NCBI GenBank assembly: GCA_029433525.1
Contig: JAQTIF010000001.1
Span: 2,108,001 to 2,172,000, forward strand
Direction of reading: 5' to 3'
Source of the DNA: Enterobacteriaceae bacterium ESL0689
GTDB taxonomy: Bacteria > Pseudomonadota > Gammaproteobacteria > Enterobacterales > Enterobacteriaceae
DNA: 64,000 nt
Every line of letters begins with the position of its first letter. Within the stretch, counting starts at the first letter, position 1. Below are positions 57,999 through 64,000 of this stretch, piece after piece. The position numbers and the translations under genes were made by a program. Under the pieces are notes generated by a model. That model saw only the letters and a list, made by a program, of their open reading frames with translations. It was not told the DNA's origin and did not search any database.

Positions 57999-58024
57999 TC
58001 AGCGCCGGACGCATCAGGCGCTGA
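57999..58024. repeat. REP-like hairpin
   Basis: TCAGCGCC (57999-58006) pairs with GGCGCTGA (58017-58024) around GGACGCATCA; the unit GCCTGATGCGTCCGGCGCTGA resembles enterobacterial REP sequences. Confidence 0.5.
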
Positions 58025-58104
58025 GTCCGGAAAATCCAGGGTTTAATTCATCATGAATAAGATTCGTTTTTTGACATTAGCATCATGAAAGAGAGATAAA
58101 AAAA

Positions 58105-58300
58105 ATGAAAGATGTTATTGTTGCTATTGGTAGTGGTGCTATCGCACGACGGGTCAGCGTCGGGAAACATATTCTTCTGGCTGATATCAAAACAGAAAAT
58201 GGCCGGCATGCTGAAAATAATCCCTCTCGTAAACACGACGACAGTCGGCGAATTAACTCTATCAGCGCCGGGATTTATTCTTTCCGCAACATGATGCTTG
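58105..58300 (+). pseudogene. Short-chain dehydrogenase with large internal deletion
   Basis: The first 35 codons (MKDVIVAIGSGAIARRVSVGKHILLADIK) match the Rossmann start of an SDR of the type beginning MKDVIVVIGAGSIGQAIARR, but the SIGQ segment is missing. Soon after, RRINSISAGI corresponds to the RVNSISPGI motif found near residue 180-190 of SDRs. The NNAG, catalytic Ser and YxxxK region between them has been lost. GAGAG precedes the ATG. It lies directly upstream of yahK. Confidence 0.6.
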
Positions 58301-58346
58301 CCGTATGGTCGTCATGTCGCTTCACTTCTCATTCGGAGTTTCAAAG

Positions 58347-59402
58347 ATGGCTTTAAATGTGAAAGGTTATGCCGCTTTTGCCGCGAAAGAGGATTTAGTG
58401 CCACACAGCTTTATCCGTCGCGATCCACGCGATAACGATATAGTTATCGAGATTTTATACAGTGGTGTTTGTCACTCAGATATCCACAATGCATTTAATG
58501 ACTGGGGCGGCGCAAAATATCCAATGGTGCCGGGTCATGAAATCATTGGTCGTGTCACCCAGGTTGGCAAGGCGGTGACCAAATTCCGCGTAGGCGACTA
58601 TGCCGGTGTAGGCTGCATGGTGGATTCCTGCCAGCATTGTAAACCCTGTGAACAAGGGCTGGAGCAGTACTGTGAAGAGGGCAATACCTTAACCTATAAC
58701 GATGTTGATAGACACGATCATATGCCAACTTATGGCGGCTATTCGGACAAGATTGTGGTCACCGAAAAATTCGGCATCAAAGTACCTGATACGCTGGACC
58801 TGAAAGGCGCTGCACCCTTGCTGTGCGCGGGTATCACCACCTGGTCACCGCTTCGCCACTGGAATGTTGGCCCAGGCAGTAAAGTGGCGGTCGTTGGGTT
58901 AGGGGGCCTGGGGCATATGGCGATTAAATTCGCTAAGGCACTGGGGGCGGAAGTCACTTTATTCAGTCGTTCGCCGAATAAAGAGGCCGATGCTCGCCGC
59001 CTGGGAGCCACGCATATTGTTATTTCAACCGATGAAAAACAGATGCAGAGCGTGCATAACCAGTTTGATTTGATTATCGATACGGTGCCTTATGTTCATG
59101 ACCTGAATCCCTATATTCCGACGCTGGCGCTAAACGGAACACTGGTGCTTGTGGGGTATCTGGGGGATTTGAATCCGATGTTGAACAGTGCGCCGTTGAT
59201 TTTAGGGCGAAAATCGGTGGCCGGATCGGTCATTGGTGGGATTGCGGAGACCCAGGAGATGATCGATTTCTGTGCAGAGCATCAAATAACGTCTGATATT
59301 GAATTGATAAATATTCAGGACATTAACGCAGCCTGGCAGCGGATGCTGAAGAGCGATGTTAAATATCGATTCGTAATTGATATGGCTTCGCTGAAGGCGT
59401 GA
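58347..59402 (+). CDS. yahK: NADPH-dependent aldehyde reductase YahK (zinc alcohol dehydrogenase)
   Basis: A broad-substrate zinc-dependent medium-chain alcohol dehydrogenase of the cinnamyl-alcohol-dehydrogenase type. The start at 58347 follows GGAG at 8 bases and gives 351 residues (349 in E. coli). Catalytic zinc ligands are in SGVCHSDIH and VPGHEIIGRV; structural zinc cysteines are in CMVDSCQHCKPCEQGLEQYC (split spacing typical). The NADP fold is VAVVGLGGLGHMAIKFAKALG with SRSPNKEAD after it, fitting NADPH preference. Confidence 0.95.
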   Translation: MALNVKGYAAFAAKEDLVPHSFIRRDPRDNDIVIEILYSGVCHSDIHNAFNDWGGAKYPMVPGHEIIGRVTQVGKAVTKFRVGDYAGVGCMVDSCQHCKPCEQGLEQYCEEGNTLTYNDVDRHDHMPTYGGYSDKIVVTEKFGIKVPDTLDLKGAAPLLCAGITTWSPLRHWNVGPGSKVAVVGLGGLGHMAIKFAKALGAEVTLFSRSPNKEADARRLGATHIVISTDEKQMQSVHNQFDLIIDTVPYVHDLNPYIPTLALNGTLVLVGYLGDLNPMLNSAPLILGRKSVAGSVIGGIAETQEMIDFCAEHQITSDIELINIQDINAAWQRMLKSDVKYRFVIDMASLKA

Positions 59403-59404
59403 TC

Positions 59405-59434
59405 AAAAAAGGCGGTAGAATATACCGCCTTTTT
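59405..59434 (+). terminator. Rho-independent terminator of yahK
   Basis: AAAAAAGGCGGTA pairs with TACCGCCTTTTT around GAATA, two bases after the stop codon. A classic stem with T-tail. Confidence 0.88.
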
Positions 59435-59455
59435 ATGATACCCCGGTTGGTACTA

Positions 59456-59477
59456 AGCGCCTGATGGGCCAGGCGCT
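59456..59477 (-). terminator. Stem-loop after the DUF4865 gene
   Basis: AGCGCCTG (59456-59463) pairs with CAGGCGCT (59470-59477) around ATGGGC. The unit GCCTGATGGGCCAGGC is the same motif that ends the palindrome-bounded repeats at 39971 and 30828. Confidence 0.55.
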
Positions 59478-59479
59478 AA

Positions 59480-59980
59480 CTACACGCCACTCGCCACGTA
59501 CTTAATACGATAATTCTCTTGTCCTGCGCCTGGCTCACTGCCGAAATCCACCTGTAGTAACTGCCAGCGGCTTACGTCCCACGCGCAAAGTTGTCCTTCC
59601 TGTGGCAAGGCCGAAAGAACACTATGCGCGACAATGGGTCGCCTTCTCATCGACAACCAGGCTGCGTTGCGTACTTCATCAATATCGGGCAGACGTAGCG
59701 CCAGCCAGGTATCAATCTGTGGCCATCCGAAATCCTGGGTCAGCTTTTTAAAACCGGGACTCTGTAAAAAATTTGCCATCGCTTTAGCATTTTTCCAGAG
59801 ATAAAGCGGTGCATAGCGATTCTCAGCGCAATAAGCATCATCACTACGGGAGACGAGATACGTCTTAAAAAACAGCCCCGGAAAACCATCCAGCTTCGCA
59901 CCATTTTCCTGAATGCGTGTATCAATCACCGCCATGTCGTAATCAGCGGGTAGGGTATAGCGGTATTGCATGACAATCAC
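59480..59980 (-). CDS. DUF4865 family protein
   Basis: A 166-residue protein of the DUF4865 family: MQYRYTLPADYDM, KLDGFPGLFFKTYLV, RYAPLYLWKNAKAMANFL. It resembles monooxygenase-type ferredoxin-like folds but has no proven activity. The GTG at 59980 is preferred because GGAGGAG lies 6 bases upstream; the ATG three codons later would have no site. It is divergent from a LysR-type regulator, the standard arrangement of this family, which probably controls it. Confidence 0.85.
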   Translation of the reverse strand: MIVMQYRYTLPADYDMAVIDTRIQENGAKLDGFPGLFFKTYLVSRSDDAYCAENRYAPLYLWKNAKAMANFLQSPGFKKLTQDFGWPQIDTWLALRLPDIDEVRNAAWLSMRRRPIVAHSVLSALPQEGQLCAWDVSRWQLLQVDFGSEPGAGQENYRIKYVASGV

Positions 59981-60119
59981 AGTATCTCCTCCAATGTGAT
60001 GTTCAGTCAGCTCCGGAGCGCTGCTGTCTTCGTATTAACCGTTAAATGATTCTGCTACGATAGTTTCATCCTGAAAATCAAATTATTTACGATCAACAAT
60101 CCCGTATTACAGGATGATA

Positions 60120-60998
60120 ATGAACAAACTTCCCCTGACGCTCGACCTTGATGCCCTTCGCGGTTTTGTGACTGGTATTGAATCTGGCAGCTTTACACAT
60201 GCAGCGACCCGCCTGTGCCGCTCAACCTCGGCATTGAGTGCTCAGCTTAAAAAGCTGGAACGACAATGCGAGACCGAACTGGTAGAGAAAAAAGGGCGAC
60301 ACCTGACGCTGACCCGAAACGGCGAAATACTGATGGGCTATGCCCATCGTCTGCTGGCTCTGAATGATGAGGCGCTGCGGACACTGAAGGACGAGCTGTT
60401 ACAGGGAGAAATCCGCTTCGGCATGCAGGAGGACTTTGGCGCGTCGCTGATGCCCGGTATTCTGGGCAAATTTAAGCGCCAGCATCCGGGACTGGGTATC
60501 ATCGCCCGGGTGGATCGCAATCAGGCGCTGCTCACGGCGCTCGGTGACAACACGCTCGATATGGCACTGCTGTGGCAGCAGGAAAACAATCCACGCGAGG
60601 GGAAACTTATCACTCAGTGTCAGCTGGCGTGGATACAGCATCCGGATTTGGATATCAGCAGGCTGCTAACGCAGGGGGAACCGGTGCCGCTGGTGATGTT
60701 TGAAAACCCATGTCTGATGAGGTCACGCGCCATCGCTTCCCTGAATCGGGCTGGCATTGCCTGGCGGGTGATGTTTGTCAGTCAGAGTCTGAGCGGTATC
60801 TGGGCGGCGGTGCAGGCCGGGCTTGGCATCACTCTGCGCACGCGTGTCGGGATGCCCGACAACCTACGCGTGGTGGGGAGTATTCTGCCTTCTACGGGGA
60901 AGCTTGGGATTATGCTTGCGCAGGGAAACACAACGAATGAAAGTGCTCAAGCAAGACTGGGACAACTGATAGAAGAGGCGTTATCAGGTGTAAAATAA
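60120..60998 (+). CDS. LysR-family transcriptional regulator
   Basis: A 292-residue LysR regulator. The winged-helix DNA-binding domain is LDLDALRGFVTGIESGSFTHAATRLCRSTSALSAQLKKLE (residues about 8-48, with SGSFTHAA as family core). The effector-binding domain follows, including GEIRFGMQEDFGA, DMALLWQQE and GLGITLRTRVGMP. ATG at 60120 follows AGGATGATA; another ATG two codons earlier is too close to that site. It is divergent from the DUF4865 gene, the expected target. The effector is unknown. Confidence 0.9.
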   Translation: MNKLPLTLDLDALRGFVTGIESGSFTHAATRLCRSTSALSAQLKKLERQCETELVEKKGRHLTLTRNGEILMGYAHRLLALNDEALRTLKDELLQGEIRFGMQEDFGASLMPGILGKFKRQHPGLGIIARVDRNQALLTALGDNTLDMALLWQQENNPREGKLITQCQLAWIQHPDLDISRLLTQGEPVPLVMFENPCLMRSRAIASLNRAGIAWRVMFVSQSLSGIWAAVQAGLGITLRTRVGMPDNLRVVGSILPSTGKLGIMLAQGNTTNESAQARLGQLIEEALSGVK

Positions 60999-61103
60999 GC
61001 GCTTTTTTGTGCATGTCCAGACACCTTTTTTTGCAGCATCGTGCATCCAGCAAAATCGGCGGATGGCCAGGCGCGTTCGCAACCTGGCCCATGCAATGCC
61101 GTT

Positions 61104-61427
61104 TTAAAGCAACTCAATCGTTCCTTTTTGTCCATCAACCCGAACGCACTGGCCATTTTTTAACCTGCTCATTACCCGACGAATCCCCATGACGGCAGGA
61201 AGGCCGAGTTCCCTGGCGGTCACTGCACCATGCGAAAGGGGCCTACCACTTTCAGTGATAACGCCGCTGGCGCGATAAAACAGCGCCGTCCACGCCGGGT
61301 TGGTGGTGCGGGCAACGAGAATCGCCCCCTGAGGGAAAAGGGGAAGATCAGGAGCATGGATGACCGGATCTTTCCAGCCTTCCAGTAAGCCATCAATTGG
61401 GAGGTGGTCATCATCTTTTGTCAGCAC
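61104..61427 (-). pseudogene. C-terminal fragment of a PEP-utilising enzyme (phosphohistidine domain)
   Basis: About 107 residues containing the mobile phosphohistidine domain of PEP synthase/rifampin-phosphotransferase-like proteins. Landmarks are ILVARTTNPAWTALFYRASG, ITESGRPLSHGAVTARELGL (phosphorylatable His in SHGA) and NGQCVRVDGQKGTIELL. The usual GGPLSHGA reads GRPLSHGA here. The ATP-grasp and PEP-binding domains are missing upstream. It cannot be a full enzyme; it is a remnant of a larger gene. Confidence 0.7.
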
Positions 61428-61490
61428 TAATTTAACATAATATACATTATACGCACCAATGGCAAGGATGGCAGAATCTGGCGGGAATCG

Positions 61491-61612
61491 TTGACACTTG
61501 CCGTCAACTGGCTACTATCGACAATGATTCAAAATCATCCGTTTCTCCAAACGAATCAGAATCAAATGTCTGTCAGCAGTAAGTGAACGGCCTGACCTCA
61601 CCAATCAGGCCT
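61491..61612 (+). promoter_or_regulatory. Strong sigma-70-type promoter with a short transcript ending in a hairpin
   Basis: TTGACA (61491-61496), a 16-base spacer and TACTAT (61513-61518) make a near-consensus promoter on the plus strand. About six bases on, at the likely transcription start, an ATG at 61524 opens a 20-codon frame (starts MIQNHPFLQ, TGA at 61584). GGCCTGA and TCAGGCC then form a hairpin at about 61590-61612. The unit could be a small RNA, a leaderless peptide or the beginning of a lost gene. Confidence 0.45.
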
Positions 61613-61614
61613 GT

Positions 61615-61809
61615 TCATCCAGTTGCAGTTGGTAAATCTGTACCTGATACACGAGAATCAAACACCACTTCTTCAGTGCCATCACCATGATGTCGGACAA
61701 TCTGGTAACCGGATTGCGGGTTCTGCCTCTCAGCTTCATAAGCAGCCCGGAATGCTGGATCTTTGAGAAGTATCACTTTCAGCTCCTGATGTGTCATGAA
61801 TTTTTTCAT
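61615..61809 (-). CDS. Small protein resembling an antitoxin N terminus
   Basis: A 64-residue product from ATG 61809. MTHQELKVILLKDPAFRAAYEAERQNP resembles the beginning of HigA/XRE-type antitoxins and their relatives, but no helix-turn-helix follows; the rest is GYQIVRHHGDGTEEVVF. No toxin gene is adjacent. It may be a truncated antitoxin or a plasmid/phage-derived small protein. Low certainty. Confidence 0.35.
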   Translation of the reverse strand: MKKFMTHQELKVILLKDPAFRAAYEAERQNPQSGYQIVRHHGDGTEEVVFDSRVSGTDLPTATG

Positions 61810-61994
61810 GAATAACCCCCGATGAATGCTGCCGCGCCGAATCAGCCATAACGCTGAAAATGGAAACTGTACGGCTTGGCCAACCCCGGACAGCAACAAA
61901 ACAAGTTTTGTCACTGACCGGCGTTATCTTTCAAAACAGACAGTTAACGATTTTTTGTCTGGTGTTTATGCGTAAAATTTCCTGCGTACGAAAT

Positions 61995-62243
61995 TCACCA
62001 CCAATAAACAAACGGACGATGACTGACCGGAAAAGCAATGCCGTCAGCATCATGACCACGCATTACCTGATTGAGAAGCCTTCTGACTTCACAGCGCTCA
62101 GGCCTGGTCATCATCATATTGCGATACCAGGACGGCGATTTATCAAACCATCTGGCACAACTGGCAAAATGTGAACCCACACGACGATAAGACTTAAGGC
62201 GACCACCGGGAAGTCGGTCACGCGCCTTATTTTTTACAGACAT
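61995..62243 (-). CDS. Small basic protein of unknown function
   Basis: An 82-residue, arginine-rich protein (KNKARDRLPGGRLKSYRRVG, then MMMTRPERCEVRRLLNQVMRG, ending PFVYWW). The composition is like small plasmid or phage proteins; I do not recognise it. It lies in a zone of fragments before the IS elements, with no partner. Confidence 0.4.
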   Translation of the reverse strand: MSVKNKARDRLPGGRLKSYRRVGSHFASCARWFDKSPSWYRNMMMTRPERCEVRRLLNQVMRGHDADGIAFPVSHRPFVYWW

Positions 62244-62440
62244 AATAAATCCTCTAAGTAACTGAATACCTAGAAGATGTCGTACTGTTCATACCCCATA
62301 AAAGTTAACGCCATAATAAAAATCCATACGATCAGTTCAGGTTGTCCCGGAACAGTTCACCGCCCCTCGCGGCGCTGCGGGGCGTCGCCCTGCTCCGGTC
62401 AACCTTTCTGACCTGAAGCATCACCATAATATCAGTCTTG

Positions 62441-62457
62441 GGCTTTGTTGAATAAAT
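62441..62457 (+). repeat. Isolated IS903-type terminal repeat
   Basis: GGCTTTGTTGAATAAAT occurs here and again at 62519-62535, 78 bp apart in the same orientation. The first copy has no transposase attached on its right and is a relic end. Confidence 0.65.
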
Positions 62458-62518
62458 CGAACTTTCAGGTGACTGGCGGATCTGATAGCTACAGTCATTT
62501 CAATATCTGGCCACTATG

Positions 62519-63350
62519 GGCTTTGTTGAATAAATCAGAGGCAGTCGATGGAGTCTATGGTTCCCTCGGATACATCCGTTATGCGATCCGGACACTATGC
62601 GGCATACCCAACGACGTCATTCGATTCAGCGCTTTGATCATCGCCATCGCTTCACCCGCCTGCGCATCATAGTCTCGCAGGCTCAGATGACCACCCAGCA
62701 ACGTTTTGACGCGGTACATCGCTGTTTCTGCCAGTGAACGCCGGTGATAGCCCACTTTCTTTTTCCAGACATCATTACTGCCGCTCAGAGGCTGATTGGC
62801 CACCGCATGGTTACGTTCATGATACTTCCCGGACCAGTATTGCGCGCCACTTCGTGGCGGGATCAGTGGCCTGATTTTTTCCTCAACAAGGCATCGTGGC
62901 AGTAATGCGTGTCGTAAGCACCGTCTGCCGAAGCTTCCCTGGTTTTCCTGTGGGTCTGGTTTATCAAACCCTCCAGTGCCTGCGCATCCGTCGTTCCGCT
63001 GAGCGATAAGTCAGCACAGATTATCTCGTGCGTCGCACTGTCTGCGGCCAGATGAAGCTTGCGCCACACTCTGCGCTTGTCAGTCCCGTGCTGCCGGACT
63101 TTCCATTCACCTTCACCAGCGACTTTCAGGCCCGTACTGTCAATGACGAGGTGTGAGATCTTGCCACGGGCTGGCGTTTTTATGCTGATGTTAACGGTGC
63201 TGTCCCGCTTGCTGAGCAGAGAGTAGTCCGGGCAGCGCAGCGGCAGAGCCATCAGCTTAAAAATCGAGTCAACGAAGCCCTGTAAAGCCCGGAGCGACAG
63301 GTTGAACACGCGTTTCATCATCAGTACCGTGGTAATTGCCATATCGGTGT
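62519..63350 (-). mobile_element. IS5-family (IS903-group-like) element, frameshifted and interrupted
   Basis: It starts at the terminal repeat GGCTTTGTTGAATAAAT (62519). The minus-strand transposase shows FVDSIFKLMALPLRCPDYSLL, HLVIDSTGLKVAGEGEWKVR with a DDE aspartate, RRVWRKLHLAADSATHEII and SADGAYDTHYCHDALLRKK. An A-run one base short (T6 near 62875) then breaks the frame. The rest (RPLIPPRSGAQYWSGKYHER, HRRSLAETAMYRVKTLLGGH) follows in another frame to 62579. The N-terminal part is cut near 63350 by the next IS. Inactive. Confidence 0.85.
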
Positions 63351-64000
63351 AGGGTGTGTCCCGTAACTATTTTTTGTACCATCTGGTATCTGTCTCACTA
63401 TAGAAAGTCCTTTAGATATGGCTCGCTACGATTTCCCGGATGAGGCGTGGGCACTGATTTCTCCCATGCTACCACCTGAAAAAGCCTCTTCCAGAGGGGG
63501 ACGCCCTTATTTTTCTCACAGACACGTCATGAATGGCATATTCTGGATCCTTTGTTCCGGTGCCCCATGGCGGGATTTACCTGAACGTTACGGCTGCTGG
63601 AAAACGATATATAACCGTTTTAACCGGTGGTCAAAAAGTGGCGTAATGAACAGTATTTTCAATAAATTACTTCAGATACTTGATGAAAAATCGTTGATTG
63701 ACTGGGATGTCATCGCACTTGACGGAAGTAACATCAGGGCCTGAAAGCGGCTGCGGGTGCAAAAAAATATCCCGATGACTCAGATGACCATGGGCTGGGT
63801 CGCTCACGCGGCGGCTTTGGCACCAAAATCCATCTGGCAACAGATGGTACAGGATTACCCTTAAGTTTCTGCCTGAGCGGTGGGCAGGCTCACGAAAGTC
63901 AGTACGCAAAACCCTTACTCAGACAAATCGGTGTTATTCGAAAAAGTGGTTGTCTGAAGTCGCGCCCCAAAGCTGTGCTGGTGGATAAAGGATACTCAGG
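63351..64000 (+). mobile_element. IS5-family element (IS427-group-like), runs off the window
   Basis: The left end is near 63351 (AGGGTGTGTCCCGTAACT). OrfA at 63418-63744 encodes the N-terminal transposase domain MARYDFPDEAWALISPMLPP, FWILCSGAPWRDLPERYG and the first catalytic Asp in DWDVIALDGSNIRA. OrfB continues in the -1 frame without its own clear start (LKAAAGAKKYPDDSDDHGLG, GGFGTKIHLATDGTGLPLSF, VLVDKGYSG), the normal two-frame organisation of IS427-group elements, read through by frameshifting around GGGCCTGA. It is inserted in the IS903-like element; the rest is outside the window. Confidence 0.85.

Overview
The window is bacterial chromosome from a member of the Enterobacterales, close to the Enterobacteriaceae. 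Most genes are orthologues of Escherichia coli genes with nearly the same lengths and in recognisable E. coli-like blocks: rnd-minEDC-ycgLMN-dsbB-fadR-ldcA-emtA, opgD-tehB-rlhA, ydgD-asr-ynfM-mlc-ynfK, ynfB-ydfG-dcp, yciZ-rnb-fabI-sapFDCBA and ydbH-ynbE-ydbL-azoR-hrpA-ydcF. The genus cannot be fixed by reading. Several E. coli neighbours are missing (nhaB, tehA, ynfL, gmr, yciW, ymjA). Other genes have been added: nhaA, a carboxylesterase, an alpha-carbonic anhydrase and a chemoreceptor. No rRNA, tRNA or CRISPR array was seen.

Region by region. 1-2842: RNase D, then a small module resembling a type VI secretion (T6SS) toxin locus, with a metallopeptidase-like protein and two tandem lipoproteins, one of them frameshifted. 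3028-26258: housekeeping genes for division-site placement, disulfide formation, fatty-acid regulation, murein turnover, osmoregulated glucans, rRNA modification, Na+/H+ exchange, acid shock, sugar regulation and peptide hydrolysis. 26259-30590: an AT-rich accessory stretch with two small lipoproteins, a chemoreceptor under a sigma-28-like promoter, a decayed ABC ATPase and an IS3-family remnant that cuts the end of yciZ. 30587-39447: rnb, fabI and the complete sap transporter operon.

40029-45875: a vgrG island holding a frameshifted VgrG, an unrecognised candidate effector with a membrane partner, a DUF6402 protein with a membrane partner, and the broken tail of a Tox-REase-5 toxin with a truncated Imm52-like immunity gene. 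A 173-bp IS903-like internal-deletion element closes the island and has removed the front half of ydbH. 45876-52924 is again ancestral core. 53071-58300 is a second accessory zone: carbonic anhydrase, a KAP-family P-loop NTPase with a WapI-like partner and a relic of a second KAP copy, an orphan Flp-type pilin, a frameshifted NTF2-like gene and an internally deleted short-chain dehydrogenase. 58347-60998: yahK, then a DUF4865 gene divergent from a LysR regulator. 61104-64000: gene fragments and two nested IS5-family elements running off the window.

The main theme is an ancestral backbone whose genes are almost all intact, beside accessory loci that are decaying by single-base homopolymer changes, one 5-bp tandem duplication, internal deletions and IS-linked deletions. 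Frameshifts concentrate in toxin/immunity and mobile genes while long core genes (hrpA, rnb, dcp, rlhA) are uninterrupted. This favours true decay or phase variation over random assembly error, although raw reads would be needed to decide. A palindrome-bounded intergenic repeat of about 118-128 bp occurs at least twice, with a shorter third copy at the window start.
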